From Cantharellus purpuraceus (taxonomy: Eukaryota; Basidiomycota; Agaricomycetes; Cantharellales; Hydnaceae), in the NCBI GenBank assembly GCA_025174535.1, contig JALBUN010000045.1:2914001-2978000 (forward strand): DNA of 64,000 bases. Direction: 5' to 3'. Numbering within the stretch: position 1 is the stretch's first letter; the number at the start of each line of letters is the position of its first letter. Position numbers and translations under genes: made by a program. Under the pieces are notes generated by a model. That model was not told the origin of the DNA. It saw only the letters and a list, made by a program, of their open reading frames with translations, and searched no databases. Shown here in pieces: positions 10,751 through 21,992 of this stretch.

Positions 10751-11669
10751 TGTTTTGGAACCTGCAAAATTATGGTGTTAGGGCAAACTCTAAATCACCA
10801 CAATTCCATGAATGAACAGCTGAGAAGAATATCAAACCCTGCTGCAGCACAACTCCACAAACAATTTAATGTTTGTACTTTGGTCACAATCCTTTGTATT
10901 GGTCAATGCAGAATATACGCAGAAAAGTAATACATTTCTTAGCAGCAAGAATTGAATAAGACTTCCAGAGTCTAGAGTTCACAGATGCTTAGGGGTCCAG
11001 ATATTCCGAAAAGAGAGGAATGCACTTAGAGGCTAAAGGAAGTAGGTGGATGAATCCAACTGTCCAACCAGTGATACTCTGAAGCAGGTAACAGCAATGT
11101 GTGAAGTAGTCTAGCAACTGCTTCACACAAGTTCAAGCTTCTAATGCTCTGCAAAGGCAGTACACACTAGTAACTTAAACAAAGAGCACTAATGGCAGGA
11201 CTATCGACAGACAATCTCACCCTGTAGATTTGTAGTCATGTGAGGCAGATATTACACTCATGCCCAAAGCAGGAATATCACTACTTCAAGTGCAATCAAG
11301 TACAGTTACACAACTGTAAAAGATCCTTGAACTGGTAATCAACAGTTACTGAGATAGAGGATGACACTGTATGTCACTCTAGTCACACTGGTGTGCAGAA
11401 GATGAGTAGAATAGGTTGAATAAGTTACTATTTCAGAGGCAGAATGACCTCTTTATATATTGTATTTACAGGGGCTGACTAATGCTTCTGGAATATTCTA
11501 CCTATTAATAGATGGAAACTACTGGAAGGTAGTGGAAGGTGGAAGAAAGGGGTAGAATATTCCAAGTCAATCACAGGTTCTGATCACTGAACTAACACTG
11601 ATCAGGAGCTGAATAATGGTTCTGGAATGTTCTATCTAATAATAATAGAAGGAAACAGCTAGAATGTTA
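10751..11669 (-). mobile_element. L1 LTR, reverse orientation, truncated by a MITE junction
   Basis: Starts TGTTTTGGAACC and covers the same sequence as 7669-8138 plus another ~450 bp, matching 50809-51729 in reverse. It ends at the MITE starting at 11670. The expected remainder of the LTR is not found on the other side of the MITE. Confidence 0.85.
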
Positions 11670-12234
11670 GACGCTTATTCAGAAATACAACAAATACGTA
11701 TGTACAACCTATTTTCCTCAAATTTTATACAATACACTTCAATTCAAACTTATTTTCATATTTCAACATGATTCTCAAATTTTACACAATATACTAGATT
11801 AAAACATATTGTGATATTTTGGCATAATTCTCAAAAATAATTGTTTTTTCCCCATTTAGTGGTGGCAACTCTCTTGAAGGAACATCCAAATATCATTGAT
11901 TCTTTCTTATACAATACTTGTAACATAATTTGAACTATCTTTAATCCCCACCTGGTATTTGTATATCTAAATACCCTATATAATACCAATTATATTAATA
12001 CATACATTCCTATTATATCCATGTAAATGATTATGTTCATCTCAACCAAATATCTCATCTTTTAAAGTTTATTAAAATATAGAATATATGTTTATATTTA
12101 TGAAAATTTCACACATCCAAAATCTTTTAAGATATCCAAATTGTAACTCCCTGGCTTTATGTATCATTGAAATCCTGATGTATATCTCCTATACATCAGA
12201 ATATTGTATACTGACATGATTCCGAACAAGCATC
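11670..12234 (+). mobile_element. 565 bp MITE, copy 1
   Basis: Has the family's terminal inverted repeat (GACGCTTATTCAG left, GAACAAGCATC right) and the 3' subterminal palindrome around TGATGTATAT. The flanks are TTA and TAT, not a clean 3 bp duplication, and L1 does not resume on the right. This copy therefore marks a recombination or deletion joint between L1 and Gypsy-1. Confidence 0.85.
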
Positions 12235-12497
12235 TATAAAGAACTTGCCTGGTGCAGCATGGTTTCCTCAGCTTGATCTCTGAGGATATCCACTGTACCA
12301 GGTGAGTCCCATGTATTTATTAGTAACAAGTGTATAGACTGAGGATATCCGCTGTACCAGCTGGGATTATCTCTTATCAGCTCTCACTTATTGAGTTGTT
12401 GTGGCCTCATCATTCAGTGTAGCCCTCACAGAAGATCAAGCTCATAAGACGACCCCACACTTTATAAACACTTTCCCTATTACCCTCTACACCAATC

Positions 12498-13616
12498 ATG
12501 GCTGATCAACTTCCTGAGGCATATTGGGGCACTCTGGGTGAAAGTGGTGCCTTCTTGTGAGCCTTGCTCAACAGCCAAGCGCAGCAGCTCCAACAGCTGC
12601 AACTCCAGGGCCAGTTTGCCAATGTCCAGAACAACCTAGCTGAGGCTGCCACAGCTGCTGATGTCACTGCAGCACAAACCATCTCCCCTCCAACATCTCC
12701 TCCTGCATCATCGTCTGCTCATCCCATAAAGGCAGCTGAACCGGAGAAATTTAGTGGAGACCGTACAGAGACAGATGGGTTCATTTGTGCTATCAGGCTT
12801 GCCATTGCAATCCAGCCCACATCTTTCCCAGATGAGCAGACCAAGATCCTGTATGCCCTCTCTTTCATGACAGCAGGTTCCGCTGAAGAAGTATGGGCCC
12901 ACAATGAGACCCAAGCAGTCATTGACGGGACTTCATTGCTCTCCACTCTTGAAGAGTTCATAAGACAAGTGGAGAATGCCTTTGGAGACCCCAATTGCCC
13001 CTGAACAGCATGAACAAGGTTACATGATCTCAAGATGACAGCTGGCATGTCAGCAGATGAATACATGACATGGTTTGAGACACTGGCAGGAAGAACAGGG
13101 TTTAACGATGCAGCACTCAAAGATGCCTACACATGAGGGCTCCCTGCAATGATTCTTGAAAAGATCTACGCACAGCCAGTACTTCCAGTAGGTCTCAAGG
13201 CGTGGAAGGAAGCAGCCCATCAAATCAACCGCAACTACCATCGCCTCGTAGAAGTGAAATGGGCACAGGCTCCCCACACCTCCTCTCGCTCTACTCCATC
13301 TTGAGCTCCCAACACTCCTGCCATCTCTGCACCCACCACTCCTGCACCATTTAGTGGTGCTGTACCCATGGACATTGACTCCAGCCGTCATCATATTGAA
13401 ACTTGAATGTGCTATAACTGTGGCAAGCATGGCCATATCTCCCCAGCATGCACTGAACCATGCAGAGAACATATTTGAGCTGATCTGACAAAAGCAGTCA
13501 TTGACAGTATGGTCTCTGAATCAGTCACAGCAGCAATGGATGCCAAAGAAACAGCACAGAAGGCATCCACTCCAGCACAAGAGGAAAAGCAGGGTTTTCA
13601 GGCTAGTCAGCAGTGA
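12498..13616 (+). pseudogene. Gypsy-1 Gag, with nonsense codons
   Basis: One reading frame of 372 codons runs from ATG to TGA at 13614 but holds several internal stops (for example near 12557 and 13002). It has a Gln-rich N-terminus, the retrotransposon Gag block (KAAEPEKFSGDR) and a CCHC zinc knuckle (CYNCGKHGHISPAC, from 13410) in the same frame. The following pol frame overlaps it by a few bases in the -1 frame, the usual arrangement for frameshift expression. Confidence 0.8.
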
Positions 13617-15256
13617 AGAGCATGCCCCACTTGACAAATCAGTTTTCAGTTCTTGAATCATGTACAATAGGGCTCACAAGCGATATGCTACAGTCATATC
13701 CCCCCCATGATCAGACTGAAACCAAAACAGCCATGCCTAAAACTTCTTCTCAACTCCTAACTGAACACAATGACTCTCCCTGCATTTATGTTCGATCTGC
13801 AGACATCTGTCGATGTACAAGAATTCCTCTGAAAATCCACTCTATAGACACTGGATACCCTCTAGCAGTGGATGCACTTCTTGACAGTGGAGCTACAGGG
13901 ATGTTCATTGATGTAGAATATGTCAAGGCAGAAAAACTTCAAACATGTCCCCTGCAACATGCCATACCTGTTTATAACATTGATGGGACCCCCAACAAAG
14001 CTGGTTCAATCAGGGAAGAAGTTGACCTCATCTGCACATATGGGACCCATACAGAATGTGCCACATTCTCTGTTACAAGCTTGGGAAGACTTGGTATCAT
14101 CATTGGTCACACTTGGCTTGTAAAACACAATCCAGAGGTGAACTGGCACACAGGAGAGATAAAGATGACTTGTTGCCCTGATTCATGTGGAGAAGTACCA
14201 GAAAACAGAGAGCCCTTAACCGGAACCACTCTGTTGAATGGCAAGAACCCACATAGGCAACCCCTACTCGAGGAGGGAGACTGAACCTTTGTCATCTTTG
14301 TGGAAGAAGACTTGGAGAAAGAAGACTTGGAGAAGATCTGTGCAGGCTCAACCGTCTCACAACAGCTCGCACAGAAGGCTGCAGAATCTGCTCCTGTCAA
14401 ACTCCTTGAAGATATCATCCCAAAGGCATATTGGGGATTTAAGGATGTTTTCTCAAAGGAGTCATTTGATCAGCTTCCACCTCGGAAACCATGGGACCAT
14501 GCCATTGAACTCACTCCAGGAGCCCAACCTTTCAGCATGAAGATCTATCCAATGTCCCCAAACAAGCAGAAGGAGTTAGATGCCTTCCTTGAAGAGAACC
14601 TGCAGAATCACCATGTATGCCCTTCCAAGTCACCAATGGCATCCCCTGTTTTCTTCATGAAGAAGAAGGATGGCAACCTTTGGTTTGTGCAGGACTACCA
14701 CAAACTGAATGACATCACAATTAAGAATGCCTATCCTCTACCCCTGGTACCCAATATCATGAACAAAATTGCTGCCACCAATGCCAAGTACTTCACCAAG
14801 CTTGACATCCGATGGGGATATAACAATGTGCGCATTAAAGAGGGTGATGAGTGGAAGGCAGCCTTTTGGACCAACCGTGGCTTATATGAACCCTAGTCAT
14901 GTTCTTTGGTCTCACAAACAGTCCAGTGACTTTCCAGACTATGATGAATGACATTTTCAAGGAGCTCATTGATGATGTCATCATGGTGGTTTTCAAGGAT
15001 GACATTCTCATCTTCACTGAATCCCTAGAACAACACCACAGGATTGTGCAATCCATACTTGAAATCCTTCAGGCCAACCACTTGTACCTCAAACCAGAGA
15101 AATGCCTCTTCATGCAACAGAAGGTAGATTATCTTGGACTTATTCTCTCACAGGGGCAGATCACTATGGACCCAGTCAAGGTGGCTGGAGTTCAAGACTG
15201 GCCTACACCCTGCAATGTCACCAAAGTCAAATCCTTCCTCGGCTTCATCAACTTCT
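13613..15256 (+). pseudogene. Gypsy-1 Pol: protease and truncated reverse transcriptase
   Basis: The aspartic protease shows LLDSGATGMFID (about 13875-13910). The reverse transcriptase starts near 14430 and shows KKKDGNLWFVQDYHKLND and FTKLDIRWGYNNVRI. There is a frameshift around 14890, and the catalytic YLDD equivalent reads FKDD, keeping both aspartates. The protein stops at FLGFINFL where the Gypsy-2a LTR begins; RNase H and integrase are absent. Confidence 0.85.
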
Positions 15257-15786
15257 TGTTATGACTATATTCATTAACGCCCAGATCCCCGTCCAATCCC
15301 CTCAGATCCCCATGCATATGAAATCTATACTCCATTTGGAAACCGCTATGTCTCCATTTACCTGTCCGATTGTCACCGCCGATTCCGCCCATCCGTCTCC
15401 GGTTCTGATTGATGCATCAGCATCACCATAGGAACCCGGACATCCATCCCCGTCGGACTCGGACATACTCATGTAAGGCCGTCGGCCTCGGACATACTCA
15501 TGTAAGGCCGTCGGCCTCGGAGACCCATCACTGGAGTAATTATTATTAGATTTTGAATATGTATTTAAGTTGCCAACTGGGGACTCCATTCCCCAGTTCA
15601 AATATCAAATCACGCCTAGCTCCTAAGTCCGATCCTAACTCTGTAAGGCGTACTCCGTCTCCGAAATCTCGGACACCGGTATTAGTGAGGGCGCAGCACA
15701 TAAGCTGAAGCCAAGTCCGTTCCGACCCCATGACATGCTCCGACTCCAACCCAATCTCCGACCCCAATCGGACCTAGTGCATAACA
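15257..15786 (+). mobile_element. Gypsy-2a 5' LTR (530 bp)
   Basis: Starts TGTTATGACTATATTC and ends GTGCATAACA. It matches LTRs at 25153-25706, 40197-40723 and 45101-45628. A 31 bp segment with ATACTCATGTAAGGCCGTCG is tandemly duplicated near 15470. Confidence 0.92.
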
Positions 15787-15818
15787 GTATATTCAAACTG
15801 CCATACTCACTCCTACCA

Positions 15819-16949
15819 ATGCCACGATCCACCGCCAATTCTGAACACGCATGAATCGTCGAGGGACCTGCCCCCAGCATCGACACCATCCCCGAGGTCG
15901 TCGAAGAACTGACGGACCACATAGAGGCCATCAATGAAGAAGACGACACCCCGCCCTCTCCAAATCTGGCGCAAGCCATCTCCCTGCTCGCTAGCAGCAT
16001 CCGTAACCCACAAGCCCCTAAGTCCCGGACCAAGGTCCGAGAACCCAACCCATTCGATGGCTCTGATCCGCACAAACTCCAGCCGTTGTTGGTGCAATGC
16101 CGGTTGAATTTCCGCGATCGCCCCGACGCATTCACATCCGATCGGGTGAAGGTGTCCTATCTCAAGGGCACCGCACTGGACTACTTCGAGCCAGCACTCA
16201 TGGACGACTCCGATGATCCGATATGGTCAGAGGACTACTCCAACTTCATCTCCGAACTTCGGACCAATTTTGGTCCGTACAACCCTGAGGCCAATGCCGA
16301 GAATGAACTCAATCGACTTCGGATGAAGGAAAATCACAAAATCGCAAAATACATTGTGAGTTTCCAGCAGCTAGCTCCGAAAGTCCAATGGGGCGATGCC
16401 GCACTCCGACGCCAATTTTACGTTGGACTCCCATCCCGTATCAAGGACGAGATATCACGCGTCGGTAAGCCGGATACTTTGGCTACCCTCCGCAAGCTCG
16501 CCCAAGCCATCGACACCCGTTATTGGGAACGTCAATCCAAGGTCTCCCGCAAAAATTCAGCCAACAACAAATCGGACAAATCATTGGACAAGACCCCAAA
16601 GTCCAACAAAGGGTCCGATAAGTGGGCTACCACCAATTCAGGCCAGAAATCAAACACTGGTAACGCTGCCACTTCCGGTTCCGGTCAGAACAACCCTGGC
16701 ACCAGCAATAACTCCGGAGCTCGCAAGAGTACTCCGGACCTCTCCACCAAGCTGGGAAAGGACAGAAAACTTACCCAGCAAGAACGCCAGCACCGCATGG
16801 ACAACAACCTCTGTCTGTTCTGCGGAAAGCCTGGTCACCAAGCCAAGGATTGCAACAAGGCAACCTCATCTGCAGCAAAGGCAAAGGGCCACGCCGCCAA
16901 TGCCATGATGGACAAGTCCAACACTAAAGCAACGGACCAAAAAAAATAG
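15819..16949 (+). pseudogene. Gypsy-2a Gag with CCHC zinc knuckle
   Basis: Starts at the first ATG after the LTR (15819). An early TGA at about 15852 stands where CGA is expected. The rest is open to 16949 after a 12 bp in-frame loss relative to Gypsy-2b (VKVSYL versus VKVTFAMSYL). Features: LTR-retrotransposon Gag domain (DYFEPALMDDSDDPIW, FYVGLPSRIKDE), a Ser/Asn/Lys-rich linker and a CCHC knuckle (CLFCGKPGHQAKDC). Gypsy-2b lacks most of the linker. Confidence 0.85.
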
Positions 16950-19764
16950 TAAGCAGTCCTATAGCCTCTGTACGGGCTGAGGGCTGCGTTGGTACTCCCC
17001 ATATGGCAAATGAGGTCTGCCTGAACGCATCCGCTCTTTCCCACTCCAACTCCCTTACCCTCCTCGTCCACTCCAACTCCATTCCCGATACTGCTATTCA
17101 AGCATTAATTGACTCTGGGTCTACTCATTGTTTCCTCGATTCCTCTTTTTCCGATTTACATAAACTCCATACATACACCATAACTCCAATACCACTCCGA
17201 TTATTTGACGGCACTACTAATGCTGTTATTTCACGAGCTATAGATTTGTCTATCCGTTTTTCTGTTGGAGAAATCCAGAACCTTACATTCTATGTTACTC
17301 CGCTTGACTCCAGCTGTTCTGTGGTTCTTTGGACATAATTGGCTCACCCGCTACAACCTGTTGATTGACTGGGCATTGGGCCATATCACATTCCGTTCTC
17401 CAGTACAGGCTGTGTCATCCCCGATGTCACCAGCAACTTTAGGTGTGAAATTATCTTCCACCTCCGCTGACTCCGCTCCAATAGATACTCCATCTACCCC
17501 TCCGTTCATATCGATGGTGGATGCTATGGTCTTCACCAGACTAAGCAAACTGGACGGTTCTCACACATTCCAGGTTCACCTCTCCGATCCGATATTCCTC
17601 GCTGCTTGTTCCGCCCGATCCACTCCACTGGACCTCTCTATGGTTCCCAAGGAGTATCATGAGTTTGCCGACATGTTCAGCAAGTCTAAAGCCGACTCCC
17701 TAGCAGAACACTGACCATATGATCTCAAGATTGAACTGGACGACAACTCCACCCCTCTGCTTGGCCCTATTTACTCACTATCACAAAAAGAGCTATTGGC
17801 CCTCCAAACATTCATAGACAAGAACTTGGCCACAGGCTTCATCCGCCCATCCCTATCTCCTCATGGAGCTCCGGTCCTATTTGTCCGCAAAAAGGATGGA
17901 TCACTCCATCTATGCATCGACTTCCGTGGACTCAACAAGATCACCAAGAAAGACCGATACCCGATACCCCGCACTATGGACCTACTCGAGAGTCCTCGAA
18001 AGGCTAAGATCTACTCTAAAATAGATCTCCGACACGCCTACCATCTAGTCCGTATCTGAGAAGGTGACGAATGGAAAACGACCTTCTGCACACGATATGG
18101 ATCTTTCGAGTGGTGCGTCATGCCCTTTGGTCTAACCAATGCTCCGGCCGCTTTCCAGAGGTTCATGAATGATACCTTTGCCAACCTTCTCGATGTGACT
18201 GTCCTAGTTTACTTAGATGACATTCTGGTATATTCGGACAATGAAGAAGAACATTGGACACATGTCTGAGAGGTACTCCTACGTCTCCGAAAGCATGGCC
18301 TCTTCGCCCGCGCTGACAAATGCAAATTTCACTCCGACTTGGTTGAATACCTAGGCTATATCCTCTCCCCGGCAGGGTTAACAATGTCCGATGACAAAAT
18401 CAGAGCCATACAGGAATGGCCAGAACCTTGGAAAGTCAAGGACGTACAGTCCTTCCTCGGGTTCGCCAACTTCTACCGCCACTTTATTCACGGCTACTCT
18501 GATATCACTGTTCCGCTCACCCGACTCACTAGGAAGGGTATCCAATGGAATTTCACTGATGAATGTAGACAGAGTTTTGAGACCTTGAAAAAGGCCTTTA
18601 CTTCTGCTCCAATACTGACTCATTGGGTTCCAGACGTTCCCATCCTATTAGAGACCGATGCCTCTGACTATGCACTTGCCGCGATCCTGTCCATCATCTC
18701 CCTGGACGACGGACAAGTCCACCCGATCACTTTTCACTCACATACATTCACGCCCCCTGAACTGAACTATGACGTCCATGACAAAGAGCTCCTTGCCATA
18801 TATGAAGCCTTCCAGATATGGAGACACTACCTTGAGGGTCCCTCCGATCCAGTAGACGTCATAACGGACCACAAGAACCTGGAATACTTCTCCACAACCA
18901 AACTGCTCACCCGGAGACAGGTCCGATGGTCCGAGTACCTATCTCATTTCAACCTCATTATCTGTTTCCATCCTGGTCAACTCGGAAAGCCCGACGCGTT
19001 AACTAGACGATGGGACATCTACCCTAAAGAGGGAAATAGCGACTATGCCACTGTAAACCCCCACAACTTTCGTCCTGTGTTTACTAACGAGCAGCTGGCA
19101 TCGTCCCTACGAGCATCCACCCTCATGACTCCCACCCTCTGAGCTGTCATCATTATGGACATCGACCAACTCCGCTCCGACATCCGCTCATCACTCCGAT
19201 CTGATCCTGTTGCGGTTAAACACTTGGACAACCCTTCCGATCCGAAATGGTCACTTGACCCCAAAGGACACCTCCAACACAACGACCGGATATACGTCCC
19301 CAACGCCAACAGCCTCCGACTCCAAGTTTTGCAGTATTATCATGATCACCCGATCTCCGGCCACTTCAGGCAAAATCGCACACAAGGATTAATCCAACGA
19401 GACTACGTATGGCCAAAAATGCGGGGATACATTCAACACTACTGTAACTCCTGCACCACATGCATGCACTCAAAATCGCAAAGGCACAAACCCTACGGAA
19501 CGCTCAAACAACTTCCAATCCTGGAGCAACCATGGAACTCCATCTCCATGGATTTCATAGAGAAGCTCCCCCCATCGCTCAGATATGACACCATACTCGT
19601 GATTGTCGACAGGTTCACTAAACAGTCCCTATTCATTCCGACACATGACACCATCACCTCCGCCTCACTAGCTAAATTGTTCATTCTCCACGTATTCTCT
19701 AAACACGGAGTCCCATCGCATGTCACGTCCAATCGGGGTTCAGAGTTCGTGTCCTCCTTCTTCC
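16950..19764 (+). pseudogene. Gypsy-2a Pol: protease, RT, RNase H, partial integrase
   Basis: Protease DSGSTHCFLD (17003-17338). RT has [20 protein letters not shown], the catalytic YLDDILVY (~18210) and FLGFANFYRHF. RNase H has LLETDASDYALAAILS and ITDHKNLEYF. The integrase has an HHCC zinc finger (CNSCTTC) and the first catalytic Asp (SMDFIEKLP), then ends at SEFVSSFF where Copia-1 begins. Several TGA stops (for example ~17711 and ~18057) and a frameshift near 17335 make it inactive. Confidence 0.88.
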
Positions 19765-19918
19765 TGTAGAGCTCAAAAGCGAAGTTGTATGTTATTAGAT
19801 AAGCCAAAATACAAACTCAGCAAAAAAGCGAAATTGTAACACATAAAACACTCATATCTTCTCACAGAATAATCCATATCATACCAAACTTTCCAGGGAC
19901 CTTCAGTGCATTCCAACA
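19765..19918 (-). mobile_element. Copia-1 3' LTR
   Basis: On the plus strand it runs TGTAGAGCTC to CATTCCAACA. The purine tract of the element abuts it at 19919-19930. Confidence 0.92.
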
Positions 19919-19925
19919 CACCCCC

Positions 19926-21965
19926 TCAATGAAGCGTCCCTTCAATGCTCCAAATACCCAATCCATCTCTGAACTTCACATGCTTAGCACGCACCAGACT
20001 CTTGGTTAGCACATCAGCTACCATCTCATGTGTCGGCACAAACTGAAGTTTCAGCAATCTCCTTTCCACCTTTTCCCTCAACCAGTGATACATGACATCA
20101 ATGTGCTTCATCCTGGAGTGATGTTCAGGGTTCTTGGATACGGCAATGGCAGGTTGGCTGTCGCAATAAAGCGTAACTGGAGGAAGATGGTAGCCAAGTT
20201 CAGTTAGCAACTGTTTCAACCACATGGCTTCACGTCCCGCAAAGTTGGCTGACATGTATTCAGCATCAGATGAGGATGTTGCCACTGTTGGTTGTCGTTT
20301 GCTGCTCCAACTGACTGCTGCTCTACCAATGAAGAAGGCGTATCCAGTCGTTGACCGTCTCCTATCCTCATCCCCTGCATAGTTGGCATCACAGTAGGCC
20401 TGGAGCATCGCTTGGGAGCCAGGGTCTGGAGGTCCATACGTCAATCCCAGTTCAGTAGTCCCCTTGAGATATTTGAGCATGTGCTGCACCGCCTTCCAAT
20501 GACCTAAACCAGGATTTGAGTTGAATTGGCAAAGTTCACCAACTGCATGTGCAATGTCCGGTCTGGTTCCAATTGCAAGGTAATTCAGGCTCCCAACAGC
20601 GGCAAGGTACAGAACACCTCTCATGGCCTCAACATCCTCCTTTGACTGTGGACAGAGATCCTTGGAGAGATGACAGCCTGGATCAAGAGGGGTAGACACT
20701 GGCTTGCAATTCTCCATGTTGAACCGCTTCAAAACATCCAGTGCATACTTGTTGTGCTGGTTAAGGTGCAACGTCCTCTTTCTCCTGTCCCTGTGGATTT
20801 CCAGACCAACAATGTACCTGGCAGGTCCCATGTCCTTCATTTTGAAGTGTTGCAACAGCTCAAGCTTTACTTTGTCAAGATGGGTGCAACTGTTGCATGC
20901 CATGAGCTGATTGTCAACGTAGACGGGGATGTAGACTTTGATGGGTCCTTGGATGTAGAGGTAAAGGCAGCTGTCCACTTTGGATCTGGTGAATCCCATG
21001 TGATGGAAAGTGTCATCCAGTTTGGCATGCCACCTGTTTCCTCCTTGCCTGGTTCCGTAGATGGCCTTGTTCAGTCTCCTGACCTTGTCTCCCTGCTTGT
21101 ACCCTTCTGGAAGTTCCATGTAGACCTCTTCTTCAATATCACCATTCAAATAGGCAGATTTGAAGTCGACTTGGTCCAATTCCAGATCCTCAAGGGTGGT
21201 GATGGCCAGGAGCACTCTGAGCGTGTTGAATCTCACAACAGGGGCAAATGTTTCCGTGAAGTCAATCCCTGCCTTCTGCGTGTATCCTTTTGCAACCACT
21301 CTAGATCTGAAGTGCTCAATGGATCCATCAGGGTGCTTCTTAAGTCTGAATACCCATTTGGATCCCACGGCCTTCTTCCCTGCAGGGAGGTCCACCACCG
21401 TCCAAACATTGTTGTCCATGAGCGACTGATATTCATCATTGCAGGACTCTCTCCACCATGGTGCATCAACTCTAGACATGGCTTCCTGATAAGTGGATGG
21501 TTCAGGGAGGTCAGGAGCGTTGCTGAGGTTGACAAGTTCCTGAAGTGGATGTTGGAAAGATGGTATGGCAGATTCAGCATGTTCCACCCCCTCATTCTGG
21601 GTATCGTCCACCCCCTCAGTTGGACCATCTCTTCCCTCTGACTCGAGTGGAGGATTCCTGTACTGGGCAGCATTTGGGACAAGCCACCATGGTTGGGGAG
21701 GGATGTGGATGCGTGTTGAATGTCTCAGAGGTGGGTCAGGTGGTAGAGGTGGAGATGGGGATGGTGGAGGGGATGTAGGGGATGGTGTTGCAACATCTGG
21801 CAATGGTAGTAAAGGGGGGGTAGCTGGAGGAATAACTGGAGGGGAAGTAGAGGTCTGGTGAATGGCCACATCATCAGGAAGTTGCACAAGTTGCTGTGGT
21901 GGATTGTGCATGGTGGATGTATGTGGGTGACCAGATTCATCAAAAATGACATCCCTGCTTATCAA
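19926..21965 (-). CDS. Copia-1 Pol, C-terminal part: reverse transcriptase and RNase H
   Basis: 679 codons in the same frame as the upstream ORF, separated from it by one TGA at 21993. A Pro/Ser/Thr-rich linker precedes RT (WVFRLKKHPDGSIEHFRSR, QVDFKSAYLNGD, YGTRQGGNRW). The catalytic box reads YVDN where the family has YVDD, so one metal-binding Asp is lost. RNase H is well kept (YCDANYAGDEDRRRSTTGY, SSDAEYM, LYCDSQPAIAVSKNP, FVPTHEMVADVLTKSL). The D-to-N change and the stop probably leave this copy unable to transpose by itself. Confidence 0.92.
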   Translation of the reverse strand: MISRDVIFDESGHPHTSTMHNPPQQLVQLPDDVAIHQTSTSPPVIPPATPPLLPLPDVATPSPTSPPPSPSPPLPPDPPLRHSTRIHIPPQPWWLVPNAAQYRNPPLESEGRDGPTEGVDDTQNEGVEHAESAIPSFQHPLQELVNLSNAPDLPEPSTYQEAMSRVDAPWWRESCNDEYQSLMDNNVWTVVDLPAGKKAVGSKWVFRLKKHPDGSIEHFRSRVVAKGYTQKAGIDFTETFAPVVRFNTLRVLLAITTLEDLELDQVDFKSAYLNGDIEEEVYMELPEGYKQGDKVRRLNKAIYGTRQGGNRWHAKLDDTFHHMGFTRSKVDSCLYLYIQGPIKVYIPVYVDNQLMACNSCTHLDKVKLELLQHFKMKDMGPARYIVGLEIHRDRRKRTLHLNQHNKYALDVLKRFNMENCKPVSTPLDPGCHLSKDLCPQSKEDVEAMRGVLYLAAVGSLNYLAIGTRPDIAHAVGELCQFNSNPGLGHWKAVQHMLKYLKGTTELGLTYGPPDPGSQAMLQAYCDANYAGDEDRRRSTTGYAFFIGRAAVSWSSKRQPTVATSSSDAEYMSANFAGREAMWLKQLLTELGYHLPPVTLYCDSQPAIAVSKNPEHHSRMKHIDVMYHWLREKVERRLLKLQFVPTHEMVADVLTKSLVRAKHVKFRDGLGIWSIEGTLH

Positions 21966-21992
21966 TACCCTCCTTCCGACTGGGTCCCACAG

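Larger units (their letters stand above)
12235..15256 (+). mobile_element. Gypsy-1: decayed Ty3/gypsy element, both ends missing
   Basis: The left end starts at the MITE joint and the right end is cut in the reverse transcriptase by the Gypsy-2a 5' LTR. 12235-12497 is untranslated leader with a duplicated motif (GAGGATATCC, then CTGTACCAG). The coding part has several in-frame TGA codons where family consensus expects CGA, which suggests C-to-T decay. Confidence 0.85.

Noticed and set aside
11670..12234. MITE family as Helitrons (because of the 3' hairpin)
   Set aside because: Clear terminal inverted repeats and 3 bp target duplications; no TC...CTRR ends and no insertion between A and T without duplication.
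20670..21641. 323-codon plus-strand ORF
   Set aside because: Fully antisense to the well-supported Copia-1 RT/RNase H frame; its sequence has no family resemblance.
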